Of a stretch of DNA of 64,000 nucleotides, positions 8,539-18,296 are shown piece by piece. Source of the stretch: CAWDVK01 sp963805715. Its GTDB lineage: Bacteria; Actinomycetota; Actinomycetes; Streptosporangiales; Streptosporangiaceae. Position numbers and translations under genes: made by a program. The number at the start of each line of letters is the position of its first letter. Within the stretch, counting starts at the first letter, position 1. Under the pieces are notes generated by a model. The model saw only the letters and a program-made list of their open reading frames with translations. It was not told the origin of the DNA and made no database searches. Location: NCBI GenBank assembly GCA_963805715.1, contig CAWDVK010000009.1, forward strand, positions 903,878 to 967,877. Reading direction: 5' to 3'.

Positions 8539-10359
8539 CTACCGTGGGCCAGTCGGGCTGTAGAGCGCCTCGATGTCCGCAGCGAAGTCCCTGGCGATCA
8601 CGTGCCTGCGCACCTTGTCCGAAGGGGTTAGCTGGCCGGACGCCTCGGTGAAGTCGCGGCCGAGGATCCGGAACCGGCGGATCGACTCCGCGCGGGACAC
8701 TGCCGTATTCGCATCTTCAACGGCCACCTGGATCCGCGCGATCAGTTCGGGGTCGTCGGCCAGGTCGCCAGGGGTGGCGTCGTCGGGCCGCCCGTGCTGC
8801 CGCTTCCAGAGGGTCAGCGTCTCGGGATCCAGCGTCACCAGGCAGGCAACGTAGGGTCGGCCCTCGCCGACCACCATGCACTGGCTGACCAGCGGGTACG
8901 CGCGAAGCCGGTCCTCGAGCATCTGGGGCACGACGTGCGTGCCGCCGGCCGTGATGATCAGCTCCTTCTGCCGTCCGGCCACCCGCAGGAAGCCCTCCTC
9001 GTCCAGCGCGCCAGTGTCGCCAGTGTGCAGCCAGCCACCGGAGTCCAGCACCTCGCGGGTCGCGGCGCCGCTGCGCCAGTAGCCGCGGAACACGTTCAGG
9101 CCCTTGACCTGAATCTCGCCGTCCCCGGCGACCCGGATAGTGACGCCAGGCAGCGGCAGCCCGACAGTGCCGATCTTATTGCGGCCCGGCCTGTTCACCG
9201 TCGCGGCGCCCGCGCACTCGGTCAGCCCGTATCCCTCGATCACCGTGATGCCGGTACCGCGGAAGAAATGGCCAAGCCGTTCGCCCAGCGGCGCGCCGCC
9301 GGAAACCGCGTACCGCACGTTTCCGCCAAGCGCGGCCCGCAGCCGGCCATACACCAGCCGGCCAAACACCGCGTGCCGCAGCCGCAGGGCCAGGCCGGGA
9401 CCGCGGCCCGCCGCCGCTCCCTCCCCCGCCTGGCTCCAGGCGATCGCCGTCTCCGTGGCAGCGGCGAAGATCCTCGCCTGAGCTCTGCTGGCCGCGGCCT
9501 GCCGCCGGGCGCTGTCATAGACCTTCTCGAATACCCGCGGCACCGCGAGCAGGAAGGTGGGGCGGAACTCCACCAGGCCGTCTGCCAGGCTGGCAGTGTC
9601 CGGCCAGTGCCCCAGGATCGCGCCGGATTCGAGATAGCCGACCTGGATGATGCGCGCGAAAACATGCGCCAGCGGCAAGAAGAGAAGCGTCGAGCAGCCA
9701 GGCATGGCAAAGATCTCCGGCAGCACTGCCACCGCGCTGCGCACGTCGGCGAGCAGGTTGCCGTGAGTCACCTCGCAGCCCTTCTGCCGGCCGGTCGTGC
9801 CGGAGGTATAGATGATGGTCGCCAGGTCCGCGGCCTTCCGCCCGGCCCGGCGCCGGTCCAGCTGCTCCTTGCTGACCGGCCCGCCGCCGGACGCCAGCGC
9901 GTCCAGCCCGCCGATCATCCACAGATGCTCCAGGCCGGGCAGCCTGCCCCGGACGCTGCCGATGACCGCCGCGTGTGCGCTGGTCTCGGCGAAGACAGCG
10001 CACGCGGATGAGTCACTCAGGATCCACTCGACCTGCTCCGCCGATGAGGTCTCATAGACCGGCACGGTAACCGCGCCCGCGGCCCAGCAGGCATAGTCGA
10101 TCAGCGTCCACTCATAACAGGTGCGCGACATCAGCGCGACCCGGTCGCCAGCCCCGATGCCCGCCGCCACCAGGCCCCGGGCCAGCGCGCTCACCTCGGC
10201 TCCGAACTGCGCCGCCGTCACGTCCTGCCAGCCCCCCGAGCCGGTCCGCCGGCGCAGCACGACCGCCGCCGGCTCCGCCCCGGCCCGGCGGAACACCACA
10301 TCCGCCAGGCTGGCGGACTCGGGAACCCGTACGAGCGGCGGGATGCCGAACTCGCGCAT
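8539..10359 (-). CDS. Long-chain fatty acyl-CoA synthetase (AMP-forming)
   Basis: A 606-residue ANL-superfamily enzyme that activates fatty acids to acyl-CoA. Visible motifs: the P-loop TIIYTSGTTGRQKGCEVTH, the gate motif region GGNVRYAVSGGAPLGERLG, GYGLTECAGAATVN, GWLHTGDTGALDEEGFLRV and the hinge RQKELIITAGG; the C-terminal segment ends SDKVRRHVIARDFAADIEALY, as in FadD15-like proteins. The ATG at 10359 follows a strong GGGAGGAG and starts exactly where family homology starts (REFGIPPLVRV); an upstream in-frame extension of 50 residues is not family-like. Confidence 0.92.
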   Translation of the reverse strand: MREFGIPPLVRVPESASLADVVFRRAGAEPAAVVLRRRTGSGGWQDVTAAQFGAEVSALARGLVAAGIGAGDRVALMSRTCYEWTLIDYACWAAGAVTVPVYETSSAEQVEWILSDSSACAVFAETSAHAAVIGSVRGRLPGLEHLWMIGGLDALASGGGPVSKEQLDRRRAGRKAADLATIIYTSGTTGRQKGCEVTHGNLLADVRSAVAVLPEIFAMPGCSTLLFLPLAHVFARIIQVGYLESGAILGHWPDTASLADGLVEFRPTFLLAVPRVFEKVYDSARRQAAASRAQARIFAAATETAIAWSQAGEGAAAGRGPGLALRLRHAVFGRLVYGRLRAALGGNVRYAVSGGAPLGERLGHFFRGTGITVIEGYGLTECAGAATVNRPGRNKIGTVGLPLPGVTIRVAGDGEIQVKGLNVFRGYWRSGAATREVLDSGGWLHTGDTGALDEEGFLRVAGRQKELIITAGGTHVVPQMLEDRLRAYPLVSQCMVVGEGRPYVACLVTLDPETLTLWKRQHGRPDDATPGDLADDPELIARIQVAVEDANTAVSRAESIRRFRILGRDFTEASGQLTPSDKVRRHVIARDFAADIEALYSPTGPR

Positions 10360-10511
10360 GCATGCTCCTCCCTGCGCCCGCCGGCTTGAGGAGACTTGCC
10401 CAGGCGGCGCATCCGGCAACGTCTGGGGCGGCCGGTCCGGATGAGAATCAAGATAGAGGCCGCCCGGCTCTGCGCGCCGCAGCTCCTGTATGCGCCTGGT
10501 GGCCGACACGG

Positions 10512-11075
10512 CTAGAGCGCGCCGAGCTCGACCGTGACGTCCAGGATTCCCGGGGCATCCGGGTGGGCTGACACCCGCCCGGCCCTGGCGAGCAGGGCCA
10601 GCGAGGCGGAGTTGCCGGCATCGACCACCGTGTGCACCCGGGTGACCGAAGGCGGGCGGCGCTGCAGCAGCGCCGAGGCGAGCGCGGCGCCGACGCCGCG
10701 ACCCTGCCAGTCGTCGGCGACGGTGATGGCAATGTCGGCGGTGGCCGGGTCATCGGGGTACAGCAGGAGATGGGCGACCCCGGCTGGGCCTTCCTCCTCC
10801 CCTGGCGGCAGCACGATGAGCAAGAGCGCAATGTGCTGCCGCCCGTCCACGCTGCCGACAAGGTGCCGGATCATCGAGTCATCAAGCTCACCGAGCACCG
10901 TCAGGAACCGGCGCTGGCGCGATGCCTCGGACAGGTGCCGGAACCCATTGCGCAGCATCTCGCCATCGGTAGGCAGCAGCGGCCAGATCATCGCCGGCGT
11001 GCCGTCTCGCAGGACGAACTCGCCCGACAGCAGCTGACTGCCCGGCTCAGCCCCTGCGGCACCGGGCTGCGGCAT
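10512..11075 (-). CDS. GNAT family N-acetyltransferase
   Basis: A 187-residue acetyltransferase-like protein. The acetyl-CoA binding stretch IAITVADDWQGRGVGAALAS carries the Q/R-x-x-G-x-G/A signature, followed by DAGNSASLALLARAGRV (motif B). The N-terminal part (LRDGTPAMIWPLLPTDGEML, SEASRQRRFL) resembles the GNAT half of Pat-type protein acetyltransferases such as the one encoded downstream at 11486-14233. The substrate is unknown. Start chosen at the ATG at 11075, preceded by a GGGGGCGGG stretch. Confidence 0.8.
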   Translation of the reverse strand: MPQPGAAGAEPGSQLLSGEFVLRDGTPAMIWPLLPTDGEMLRNGFRHLSEASRQRRFLTVLGELDDSMIRHLVGSVDGRQHIALLLIVLPPGEEEGPAGVAHLLLYPDDPATADIAITVADDWQGRGVGAALASALLQRRPPSVTRVHTVVDAGNSASLALLARAGRVSAHPDAPGILDVTVELGAL

Positions 11076-11232
11076 AGCCCGCCCCCTCCGGCTGCACGCT
11101 CGCCACCGGGCTGGCTGCCTGTCTGCCCGGTCGAGAAGCACGCCGCCGGAATCTCGTGAGCCGCAAAGGTTTGGCATTCCTCTTTGACGCTGCAAGGTCA
11201 CGTTCGCTTGCCCCAGGGGCTTAGGTCATGAG

Positions 11233-11472
11233 GTGGCGGGACCAAGGCGAGCGGACCGTGACCCTATCGCCCGCGAGCAGGCGCACCATCTTCAGCAGCT
11301 GCTCGACAAGGTCACCATGAGCCTGTACCAGGTCGGCCTCAACTTGCAGGCGGCGGCCGACCTGCCCGGCGAGTTAGCCGGCCAGTACATCGCCGACGCC
11401 CTGATGCGGCTCGACGAGACGATCCGCGAGATCCGTGACAGCGCTTTCTCCCCCGCGCGCGACCACCTCTGA
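11233..11472 (+). CDS. Small HisKA_3-like dimerisation-helix protein
   Basis: The 79-residue product is helical and reads LYQVGLNLQAAADL and then ALMRLDETIREIRDSAF, the second helix pattern of NarL-type sensor kinase dimerisation domains (LDxTIRxIR). The phospho-accepting His and the ATPase domain are absent. It may be a free-standing small protein or a kinase fragment; GTG at 11233 is assumed. It converges on the large synthetase gene 14 bp away. Confidence 0.5.
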   Translation: MAGPRRADRDPIAREQAHHLQQLLDKVTMSLYQVGLNLQAAADLPGELAGQYIADALMRLDETIREIRDSAFSPARDHL

Positions 11473-11485
11473 CCTGGGTGGCCAG

Positions 11486-14233
11486 TCAGGCTCGCGGCCG
11501 CCGGCGCAGCGCCGGGAACAACGGTCCGGGACCAAGCGGCCGCGGGGCCAGCCGCGCCTTGCAGTCGACGATGAGCGCCCCCTCGGCAGTGACCAGGATG
11601 GGGTTGAGATCGAGCTCGATCAGCTCAGGAACCTCCTCGGCCACGCGGGCGACCTGGTCGAGCACCGCGATCAGCGCCTGGCGGTCCACTTTGGGCGCGC
11701 CCCGGTAGCCGTCGAGCAGCGGGGCCGCCCGCAGCGCGGCCACCATGGCGTCAGCCGCGCCCGGCTCAAGCGGCGGGACGGCGAACTGACGGTCCCCGAG
11801 CAGGTCCGTCAGGACCCCGCCGAGGCCGACCATGACGACCGGGCCGAATTCAGGATCGGAAGCAAGCCCGACGATCGCCTCCACGCCCGACGGCGCCGTC
11901 GGCTGGATGACCGCCCCGCCCATCTTCGCGCCAAGCCGCGCCTCCATCGCCGCGTACGCTGCCCGGACGGCGTCGGGGTCCTCCAGGCCCAGCGCGACGC
12001 CGCCGACTTCGGTCTTGTGCACCACGTCGCCGGAGCGGGCCTTCAGCACGACGGGGAACCCGACGCGCTCGGCCTTGGCGGCCGCGTCGGCCGCGCTGGT
12101 CACGCCGCGGGTGGGCAGGACGGGCAGCCCGCACGCCGCTAGCAGGAGGGCCGCCTGATCCAGCGGCAGCCACCCCCCTTCGGGACTGCTGGCGAGCTGC
12201 GCGGCGACGATCTCCCCGATCGCCGGCCGATCGGACAGGTCTCCGCCATCCCCGGCCGGGAGCAGGGGACGTCGCCGCCACTGCGCATAGCGGCAGACAT
12301 GACCGAGTGCAGTCGCTGCCCGCTCCGGCGACGGAAGCTCAGCGACCTGGGCCGTCGCTGCTGAACTGCCAGCGGCGTCCGCTTCGACGGAGCAGACGAC
12401 GACCGGCTTGCCGACCCGCTGCGCGACGCGGGCGATGGTCTCTCGCGTTGCCGCCGCGGAGATCGCCAGGGTCTCGATGACGACGGTAATGACCGCGTCG
12501 ATCGCGTCGTCGGCCAGGACGATGCCGAGCGCTCGCTCCAGCATGTCCGCCGTGCCGTCCGCGGTCAGGTCAACCGGATTGGCCGCTGCCGCGGCCGGGG
12601 CGAGGATCTCGCCGAGTGCGTGCTGCGTTGCCTCGCAGAGTTCCGGAACGGTCAGCTCCCCTCCCTCGCATGCGTCGGCGGCGAGGATGAGCGGGCCCCC
12701 GGAGTTGCCGACCAGTGCCACCCGGCAGCCGGCGGGCAGCGGAGCGGCCAGCAGGATGGCGGAAACGTCCAGGAGTTCCTCGAGCCGGTCGACCTTGATG
12801 ACGCCGGCGCTCTGGAGCAGGGCAGCGACGGTCACTTCCGGCGTCGCCGCCGCCGCGGTGTGCGAGCGCGCGCCCCTGGCGCCGGCCGATGTACGACCCG
12901 CCTTGAGCGCCACGATGGGCTTGGTCGCACCGACCCGCCGGGCGATGCGGGCGAACTTACGCGGGTTGCCGAGTGATTCGAGGTAGAGCGCGATCACCGA
13001 GGTCCGGTCGTCGTCCTCGAAGAAGCACAGCAGATCGTTCGGGCTCACGTCGAGCTTGTTCCCGACCGAAACGAAGGCTGACAGGCCGAGTCCCGCCGCC
13101 GTGGTCTCCTCGCCGAGCACGACCCCGACCGCGCCGGACTGCGAGATGAGGGCCAGCCGCCCAGGCAGCGGCTCCAGTGAGGTGAAGGTGGCGTTCATCC
13201 GGATGCCGGGATCGGTGTTGACGACGCCGAGGCAGTTGGGGCCGACGATCCGCATCCCGTTCCTGCGGGCGACGCTCAGCATGTCGGTCTCGACTGCGGC
13301 ACCGGATCGGCCCGTCTCGCCGAAGCCCGCGGTAATGATGGTGACCGCGCGCACGCCGGCCGATGCGGCTTCCTCGATCACACCCGGAACAGAGGACGCG
13401 GGAACGGCCACGACCGCGAGGTGGACCGGCTCGGGTATCGACAGCAGCGCCGGGTAAGCCGGCACGCCGCAGACCGCCCGCGCCGACGGGTTAACCGGGT
13501 AGACAGTCCCGGCGAAGTCACCGACGAGAAGCGACCGGACGACCTGGTGGCCCACGTTCCCCGGCTTACGGCCCGCCCCGACTACCGCGATGGAGCCGGG
13601 GCGCAGGATCTCCGCGATGCTGGCGACCTCCGCTGTCGCCTCCCGCTCGTCGCACGCGGCCCGGTAGGCCGGCGTCGGTCGCAGGTCGATCTCGACCCGC
13701 ACCGTTCCGGCTCCCTCTCGCCTGGTGCAGTGCAGTCCCGTGGCGGCGAACATTTCCAGCATGGCCGCGTTCTGCGCCTTGACCCCGGCCAGGAAGCGCA
13801 GGATTCCCCTGGTTCGGGCGTATTCCGCCAGGGTCTCGAACAGCAGGGTGGCGACGCCCTGACGCTGGTAGGCGTCGGTGACGATGAAGCCGGCCTCCGT
13901 GGCCAGCGTTGCGGTGTCGGAGCGGGCATAGCTCGCCAGCCCGACCAGCTCGTCCGACACGACCGCGACGAAGGCCATCCGGGCGTTGTAGTCCACCTCA
14001 GTGAAGCGCGCTGCGGACTCGAGGCTGAGGGTGGGGGCGGACAGCAGCACATGGTGGTGCAGTGCGCCAGGCGACACAGTGGCATGCAGCCCGAGCAGCG
14101 CGCTGGCGTCAGAAGGCCGGATCGGACGGACGACCACCGCCTCACCGCTCCTGAGCAGCCCGTCGAACTCCCACTCGGCGGGATATCCCGGTGGGTACGC
14201 ATTGTCTTGCGGGGTGGCATCGAGGCTAGCCAT
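11486..14233 (-). CDS. Bifunctional GNAT acetyltransferase / NDP-forming acyl-CoA synthetase (Pat-like)
   Basis: The 915-residue protein joins an N-terminal GNAT domain (about 30-185, with YQRQGVATLLFETLAEYA) to an ADP-forming acyl-CoA synthetase: CoA-binding domain from about 205 (SIAVVGAGRKPGNVGHQV), succinyl-CoA-ligase-like domain with GPNCLGVVN and SQSGAVG, the phosphorylated His at 458 (ARSHTA), and a C-terminal ATP-grasp domain from about 690 (PVVLKARSGDVVHKTEVGGV). Relatives such as PatZ/Pat acetylate metabolic enzymes, often acyl-CoA synthetases, with the ligase part usually regulatory. Here the ligase motifs look intact, so it may also be active. GGAGGG lies upstream of the ATG. The acyl-CoA synthetase at 8539-10359 is a plausible target. 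Confidence 0.9.
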   Translation of the reverse strand: MASLDATPQDNAYPPGYPAEWEFDGLLRSGEAVVVRPIRPSDASALLGLHATVSPGALHHHVLLSAPTLSLESAARFTEVDYNARMAFVAVVSDELVGLASYARSDTATLATEAGFIVTDAYQRQGVATLLFETLAEYARTRGILRFLAGVKAQNAAMLEMFAATGLHCTRREGAGTVRVEIDLRPTPAYRAACDEREATAEVASIAEILRPGSIAVVGAGRKPGNVGHQVVRSLLVGDFAGTVYPVNPSARAVCGVPAYPALLSIPEPVHLAVVAVPASSVPGVIEEAASAGVRAVTIITAGFGETGRSGAAVETDMLSVARRNGMRIVGPNCLGVVNTDPGIRMNATFTSLEPLPGRLALISQSGAVGVVLGEETTAAGLGLSAFVSVGNKLDVSPNDLLCFFEDDDRTSVIALYLESLGNPRKFARIARRVGATKPIVALKAGRTSAGARGARSHTAAAATPEVTVAALLQSAGVIKVDRLEELLDVSAILLAAPLPAGCRVALVGNSGGPLILAADACEGGELTVPELCEATQHALGEILAPAAAAANPVDLTADGTADMLERALGIVLADDAIDAVITVVIETLAISAAATRETIARVAQRVGKPVVVCSVEADAAGSSAATAQVAELPSPERAATALGHVCRYAQWRRRPLLPAGDGGDLSDRPAIGEIVAAQLASSPEGGWLPLDQAALLLAACGLPVLPTRGVTSAADAAAKAERVGFPVVLKARSGDVVHKTEVGGVALGLEDPDAVRAAYAAMEARLGAKMGGAVIQPTAPSGVEAIVGLASDPEFGPVVMVGLGGVLTDLLGDRQFAVPPLEPGAADAMVAALRAAPLLDGYRGAPKVDRQALIAVLDQVARVAEEVPELIELDLNPILVTAEGALIVDCKARLAPRPLGPGPLFPALRRRPRA

Positions 14234-14472
14234 CGTTATTCCCTCCGGTATCTAACCTCGCCGCGCCGCCGCCAGGCGCCAGGGCCGGAGGTCCCGGATG
14301 CGCACCTCCTGCGACCGCAAGCCAGTCACTTGCCGAACTGGCGTACTCGAGGGCTGGCTGAGGTGCCAGCAGCGTGTGTGGCATGAATCACGCGAGTGTT
14401 CGGCCGGCCTGGGCCGACCTGATACGAGCGGCTCAGGCCTGCGTCGCCGACAGCGCGAAGTACCAGCTGCAC

Positions 14473-14805
14473 TTATCGGGTCTTGCCCGTTCGACGCCCG
14501 CCCCTGCGCTGGTCGAGCAGGCGCCGCTGGTTGTCCCAGGCGGCCATGCGCGCGGCCATGCGGACCTGGTTCTCCCGGGACAGGCTTGCTGCAGCCGCCA
14601 GCCCGATGGCACCAGTGACCACGTACGACAGGAAGCGGCGGCTCCCGAGATACCGCGCCAGCGCGGCCAGCCCCATTGCTGTAACCAGCGCACGGCGCTG
14701 ACGGCTCTCCGCCGGCACCTGGCCGGCTGGCCCGTTCACGCCCCGCGAGCGCACGGCTCTGCGCGCCCGGTGGCCATCCGGTCGTAACCCAGCCTCGTGC
14801 ATCAT
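14473..14805 (-). CDS. Small basic membrane-associated protein, unknown
   Basis: About 110 residues with a basic N-terminus, one hydrophobic stretch (SYVVTGAIGLAAAASL) after LARYLGSRRFL, then a charged helical tail (RENQVRMAARMAAWDNQRRL). The start at 14805 has GGGAGG about 5 bp upstream; the next ATG follows directly. No family recognised. A 240-bp stretch between this gene and the Pat-like gene (14234-14472) shows no gene. Confidence 0.55.
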   Translation of the reverse strand: MMHEAGLRPDGHRARRAVRSRGVNGPAGQVPAESRQRRALVTAMGLAALARYLGSRRFLSYVVTGAIGLAAAASLSRENQVRMAARMAAWDNQRRLLDQRRGGRRTGKTR

Positions 14806-14970
14806 CCTGCCTCCCAATCCCGACCCTGGCGTGTGCCTAGGCTGACTTGACATCCGTAGCGGGTCGGCCCTTTGCCTGGACCTGGGTCCCATTTCCGGGC
14901 GCTGCTGACTCGAAGGCCGTTTCGCCGGGCCCTGAGTGGCCGTGACCTGCTCATCATCTGCCGTTGCCGA

Positions 14971-16299
14971 TCATTTGCCGTTGCCGACCGGTGGCGACGG
15001 TGCGGGCGCGGGCGGGGGCCTGCCGATCAGCTCGATGAGGCCGATTGCCACCAGCAGCAGGACGGTGATCACGATGGCGACGATGGCGGTGGGCTGTGCC
15101 CAGAACGCGAAGACCAGTGCGGCCAGGGCAACGGCGGAGATGCGCAGCGCTCCGCGGTGGGAGTAGGTCCACGTTCCTGCCGGGCCCGTGCGAAGGCCGG
15201 CGTGCTCGCCGCCGCTGCGGACCCGCCCCAGTCCGTGCGCGAAAGCCGCCCGGATCCGGACCGCAGTCACCGACGGCCCGGCCAGGAACGCCCCGGCGGC
15301 GACGACCAAGCCCACGACCAGGACCGTGCGCAATCCCTGCTTGATGAACCGGACGAGCGTGTCGAACAAGGCGGCCGCGGCGTCGGCGGGCAGCACGCTG
15401 GGCGGTACGCTCCCCAGGTAGATGCCGCGGAAGAAAAACAGCCCGACGGCGGGTACGAGCATCGACGCGGCGAGGCCGAGCCCGGCGCCGACCAGGGCGC
15501 GGCGGCGGCCGCGGGCGACGTACACGCCCAGGGCCAGCAGCAGCAGCGTGAGGATCGGCAGCACGATCTTGAGGTCGTTGATCCGCCGATACGCTGACTG
15601 CGCCTTGACCAGGTACTTGGCCGAGAACAGGGTCAGCGTCGGGTTAACGGCCGGGATCTTGCTGACCAGGGTGAAGCCTCGCCTGACCAGGTCCTGCTTG
15701 ACGAGATTGATCAGCGGGCCCAGGCTCACGACGACCTGGCCGTTCTTGACGCTGACCGAGCTGGGGCCCTGGCCGGAGAGTGCCTTCACCAGCTCCTGGT
15801 GGACGACGGTGTTGGCCTGAACCCAGGCCCGGGCGAACCGCGGGCCAGTCACGATCTTGTGGACCTCGCTGCGCACGAATCCGGCAACCCCGCTGGCGAT
15901 CGACGGGGCTACCGCCCTGAGCTCTGCGCCAACTTTCGGCAGTCCGCGGCTCGAGAGCGTGGCCGCGGCCTGATCGGCGTATCCGGTCACATTGAGCCGG
16001 GTGGTGATCTCGGTCGTGATTCTTTCGGTCAGGGCATTCTGAATCGCCGGATCGCGGGCTAGCGGCTCCATGGTCGCCACGTAGCGGCTGGTGTTGCTGA
16101 CCTCACTGGCCACCCAGACGGCCAGCACCGACACCGGCGCTAACAGGCAGCCGAGCACGATGAGGATCGTCGCCACAGCTGTCCGCCAGCGCTCGCCGCG
16201 GACCGGGCCAGCTCGCCGTCCGCGCGGCCCATCTCGTTCATCCGGACTGGGCCCTGGGGTCCCGCTCGCAGGCTCCGGCTCGCCGCGAGTGTCAGACAC
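14971..16299 (-). CDS. Actinobacterial integral membrane protein, unknown
   Basis: A 442-residue protein with a basic cytoplasmic leader, a first membrane helix (TILIVLGCLLAPVSVLAVWV), a long extracytoplasmic region of about 190 residues (ALTERITTEITTRLNV...VVVSLGPLINLVKQDL), then helices near VLPILTLLLLALGVYV, LVGAGLGLAASMLVPAVGLF, TVLVVGLVVAAGAFL and two more before a Pro-rich end. This matches a widespread conserved actinobacterial membrane family of unknown role. GTG at 16299 is supported by GGGAGGTG upstream; an earlier in-frame ATG lacks this. Confidence 0.8.
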   Translation of the reverse strand: MSDTRGEPEPASGTPGPSPDERDGPRGRRAGPVRGERWRTAVATILIVLGCLLAPVSVLAVWVASEVSNTSRYVATMEPLARDPAIQNALTERITTEITTRLNVTGYADQAAATLSSRGLPKVGAELRAVAPSIASGVAGFVRSEVHKIVTGPRFARAWVQANTVVHQELVKALSGQGPSSVSVKNGQVVVSLGPLINLVKQDLVRRGFTLVSKIPAVNPTLTLFSAKYLVKAQSAYRRINDLKIVLPILTLLLLALGVYVARGRRRALVGAGLGLAASMLVPAVGLFFFRGIYLGSVPPSVLPADAAAALFDTLVRFIKQGLRTVLVVGLVVAAGAFLAGPSVTAVRIRAAFAHGLGRVRSGGEHAGLRTGPAGTWTYSHRGALRISAVALAALVFAFWAQPTAIVAIVITVLLLVAIGLIELIGRPPPAPAPSPPVGNGK

Positions 16300-16545
16300 G
16301 GGCCACCTCCCGTCGGCTTCCCGCCGCGGCAAGCGCTAGCCGCCGACCACGCGTCAGCACCGCCTGACGCGCGTATCTATCCTGACTGGTCGCGCCGGCA
16401 AGGCGCCTCACCCCGCATGGGTGACCTTTTAACCCGCACAAGATCCGCCAGCCACCGCCAGGCGAAGCGCGCGGGCCTTCTTCGGCACCTGGTCTCGGGT
16501 GCGGACCGATACCGCCTGGCGCCGCCGCTGCTGGCGTTTACCTGC

Positions 16546-16735
16546 GAGAATCCCGATGGCTTGCCGCGATCCGGCCGGGTCGCCGAGCGGACCCGCCAGC
16601 GTCACGGCGCCATCCATGACCTGCTCGCCGCCGGGCGCAGCGTCAGCGCGATCACGGCCGAGCCAGGCGTGCCGGGCTCGGAACACAGTCCGCCGGTTCG
16701 CCCGCGCCGCCCCGGATACGTCCGAGCCTTTGCTC
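16546..16735 (+). pseudogene. ISL3-type transposase fragment (frameshifted)
   Basis: One frame reads ERTRQRHGAIHDLLAAGRS and VSAITAEPG, the small DNA-binding segment of ISL3-family transposases (R.R..HAAVHALLA.G.S..AI..ELG). The continuation NTVRRFARAAP is in another frame after a 1-base shift. No DDE domain remains. It abuts the VapC remnant on the other strand. Confidence 0.55.
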
Positions 16736-16907
16736 AGACGCGGGCTATGACAATGTCTTTTTGTCCTGCCACCAGTCGCATGTCGCCGGGGTCGCTGCTC
16801 ACGACAGTGATCTGGTCAGCCGATGCTGACCCGATGACCGCACCAATGTGCGCATCGGCAACTGAGACCGGAGTCCGCTCGCGGATCGCCGCCGCAGTGT
16901 CAGCCAT
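16734..16907 (-). pseudogene. VapC-type PIN toxin, C-terminal half
   Basis: The 57 codons read MADTAAAIRERTPVSVADAH, then IGAVIGSASADQITVVSSDP and GDMRLVAGQKDIVIARV. This is the back half of a PIN-domain nuclease with the SVADAH and SSDPGDM acidic motifs, and it is closely related to the intact protein at 59218-59634. An in-frame TAG lies just upstream of the ATG, so the N-terminal half with the first catalytic Asp is gone and the product cannot be an active toxin. Confidence 0.75.
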
Positions 16908-16999
16908 GGGTGTCAGCTAGGCCGCATGGGTAGCGATCCCTGTTTTGTACTAGACGTCGCCCAGGATCGCCGCTCGCTTGCTCCCGTCTTGCGCCCAGG

Positions 17000-17188
17000 T
17001 CAAGCGATCTTGAGCTGGGCGTCGCCGAAGTCCGCGATCAGCTTCAGGGTGCCGCCGAGCGCGGTGACGAAGCGGTTCGGGACGTCCTGGGTGGAAACAT
17101 CGCCGCCCTTGATCTGGGACACCCGTGACACCGAGACGCCCATCCGGACAGCGACCTGCTCCTGAGTCATCCCGCGCCGCCGGCGCAT
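17000..17188 (-). pseudogene. HigA-like XRE antitoxin, N-terminally truncated
   Basis: The remaining 62 codons carry a Cro/CI helix-turn-helix (RRRRGMTQEQVAVRMGVSVS, RVSQIKGGD) and the C-terminal strand LIADFGD. It parallels the intact antitoxin at 36632-36940 residue for residue but lacks its first 35-40 residues. The toxin remnant lies immediately upstream on the same strand, in the same order as in the intact locus. Confidence 0.65.
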
Positions 17189-17233
17189 CTCGGCCCGCCG
17201 CGGGCATCATGCAGCATGTCGGTAACCGCCGCA

Positions 17234-17350
17234 TCAAACGCCTCCTGCCCCCCGGCTGTCTCCACCGCGCGCTCCAGGTGCCCGGAGTGGGTCGCAGGCC
17301 AGCAAGATCCTCACCTCGCTACGGCCGCCCGATGGGGGCCGCAGCGCAAG
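17234..17350 (-). pseudogene. HigB/RelE-like toxin remnant
   Basis: The frame contains LRPPSGGRSEVRILLACDP, the counterpart of LRPGSAGRSELRVLFAFDP in the toxin gene at 36927-37325. Everything before it and the C-terminal part after it are lost. With the truncated antitoxin next door this is a dead toxin-antitoxin pair. Confidence 0.6.
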
Positions 17351-17363
17351 CCCCCGCCCAGGA

Positions 17364-17879
17364 TCATGGCGAATGCAATCTGCAGGCACAGGCCAAACGC
17401 CGCCAGTGCATCGCCGGCCCATTATGGATTCGCCAGCCCACGGCCAGGCCGGTGATGACGAGGACGACAATGGCGATGACCTCGGTGAGGAGGTCTGCTA
17501 TCACACGGCCGGCTAGAACAGCGGAACGAGCGATGGGGAGTGAACGGAACCGGTCGGTGAGACCGGTCGCCATGTCGGTGGAAACGCCGACCGCCGTGCC
17601 CTGGGCGGTCCCGACCAGGGCCATCCCGAACATGCCGCCGATGAGGTACCCGTGGTAGTTACCTCCGCCAGGGACCTTGATAGCGGAGCCAAAGACGTAG
17701 ACGAAGAGCAGTACGAAGATCAGCGGCTGCACGGTGACATCGAGGAGCTGTGCAGGTTCCCGGATGATGCGGGCGATGCCGCGACGGGCCAGCACGAGGA
17801 TATTCCGGAATGACCACCAGGCCCGGGAGGGCAGAGACTCGACTGGGGTGGGGAGTGGCGAGGTCAGGGTGGTCGTCAT
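17364..17879 (-). pseudogene. DrrB-type ABC-2 permease, C-terminally truncated
   Basis: The first 150 residues are a normal daunorubicin-resistance-type permease: cytoplasmic start, PLIFVLLFVYVFGSAI helix, GYLIGGMFGMALVGTA, the GLTDRFRSLPIARSAVLAGR cytoplasmic motif, and EVIAIVVLVITGLAVGW. The gene then breaks into unrelated residues and stops at 17364, against about 250 residues for the family, so the last three helices are missing. Its ATG overlaps the end of the ATPase remnant (ATGA), the usual drrA-drrB arrangement. Confidence 0.8.
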
Positions 17880-18289
17880 ACGAGTTCCGCTTTCTCGCTG
17901 GGTACTGAGACGGGACCGGTGGAGTGTCCGGTGAGGGTGAGGAATACGTCGTCGAGCGAGGGGCGGAGCATTCCCAGGTCATCCATCAGCACGCCCGCCG
18001 TGCTCATTGCGGCCGCGATGGCCGGAATGGATCTCGCGCCCGCCGGCACCGGCGCGTCAATCACTCGTCGTCCTGGGTCCATGTGGACCTCGCCCTCGGC
18101 ATGGCGGGCAAGGACCGCACGCGCCAATGCGAGGTCAGACTCCGGTGCCACGGTGACCTCGATGCGGTCACCGCCGGCCTCGGCTTTCAGCTCGTCTGGG
18201 GATCCCTGGGCGATGACCGAACCCCTGTCGATGACGACGATCCGGCCGGCCAGCTGATCAGCTTCTTCTAGGTACTGCGTGGTGAGGAA
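17876..18289 (-). pseudogene. DrrA-type ABC ATPase, 3' part only
   Basis: From FLTTQYLEEADQLAGRIVV onward this is the C-terminal third of a DrrA-type ATPase (switch Q-loop TTQ, RGSVIAQGSPDELKAEAGG, SLDDVFLTLTGH). Walker A, signature and Walker B motifs are missing: homology stops at about 18289, exactly where homology of the TetR remnant on the other strand starts. One deletion explains both. Confidence 0.8.
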
Positions 18290-18296
18290 TGCGCTC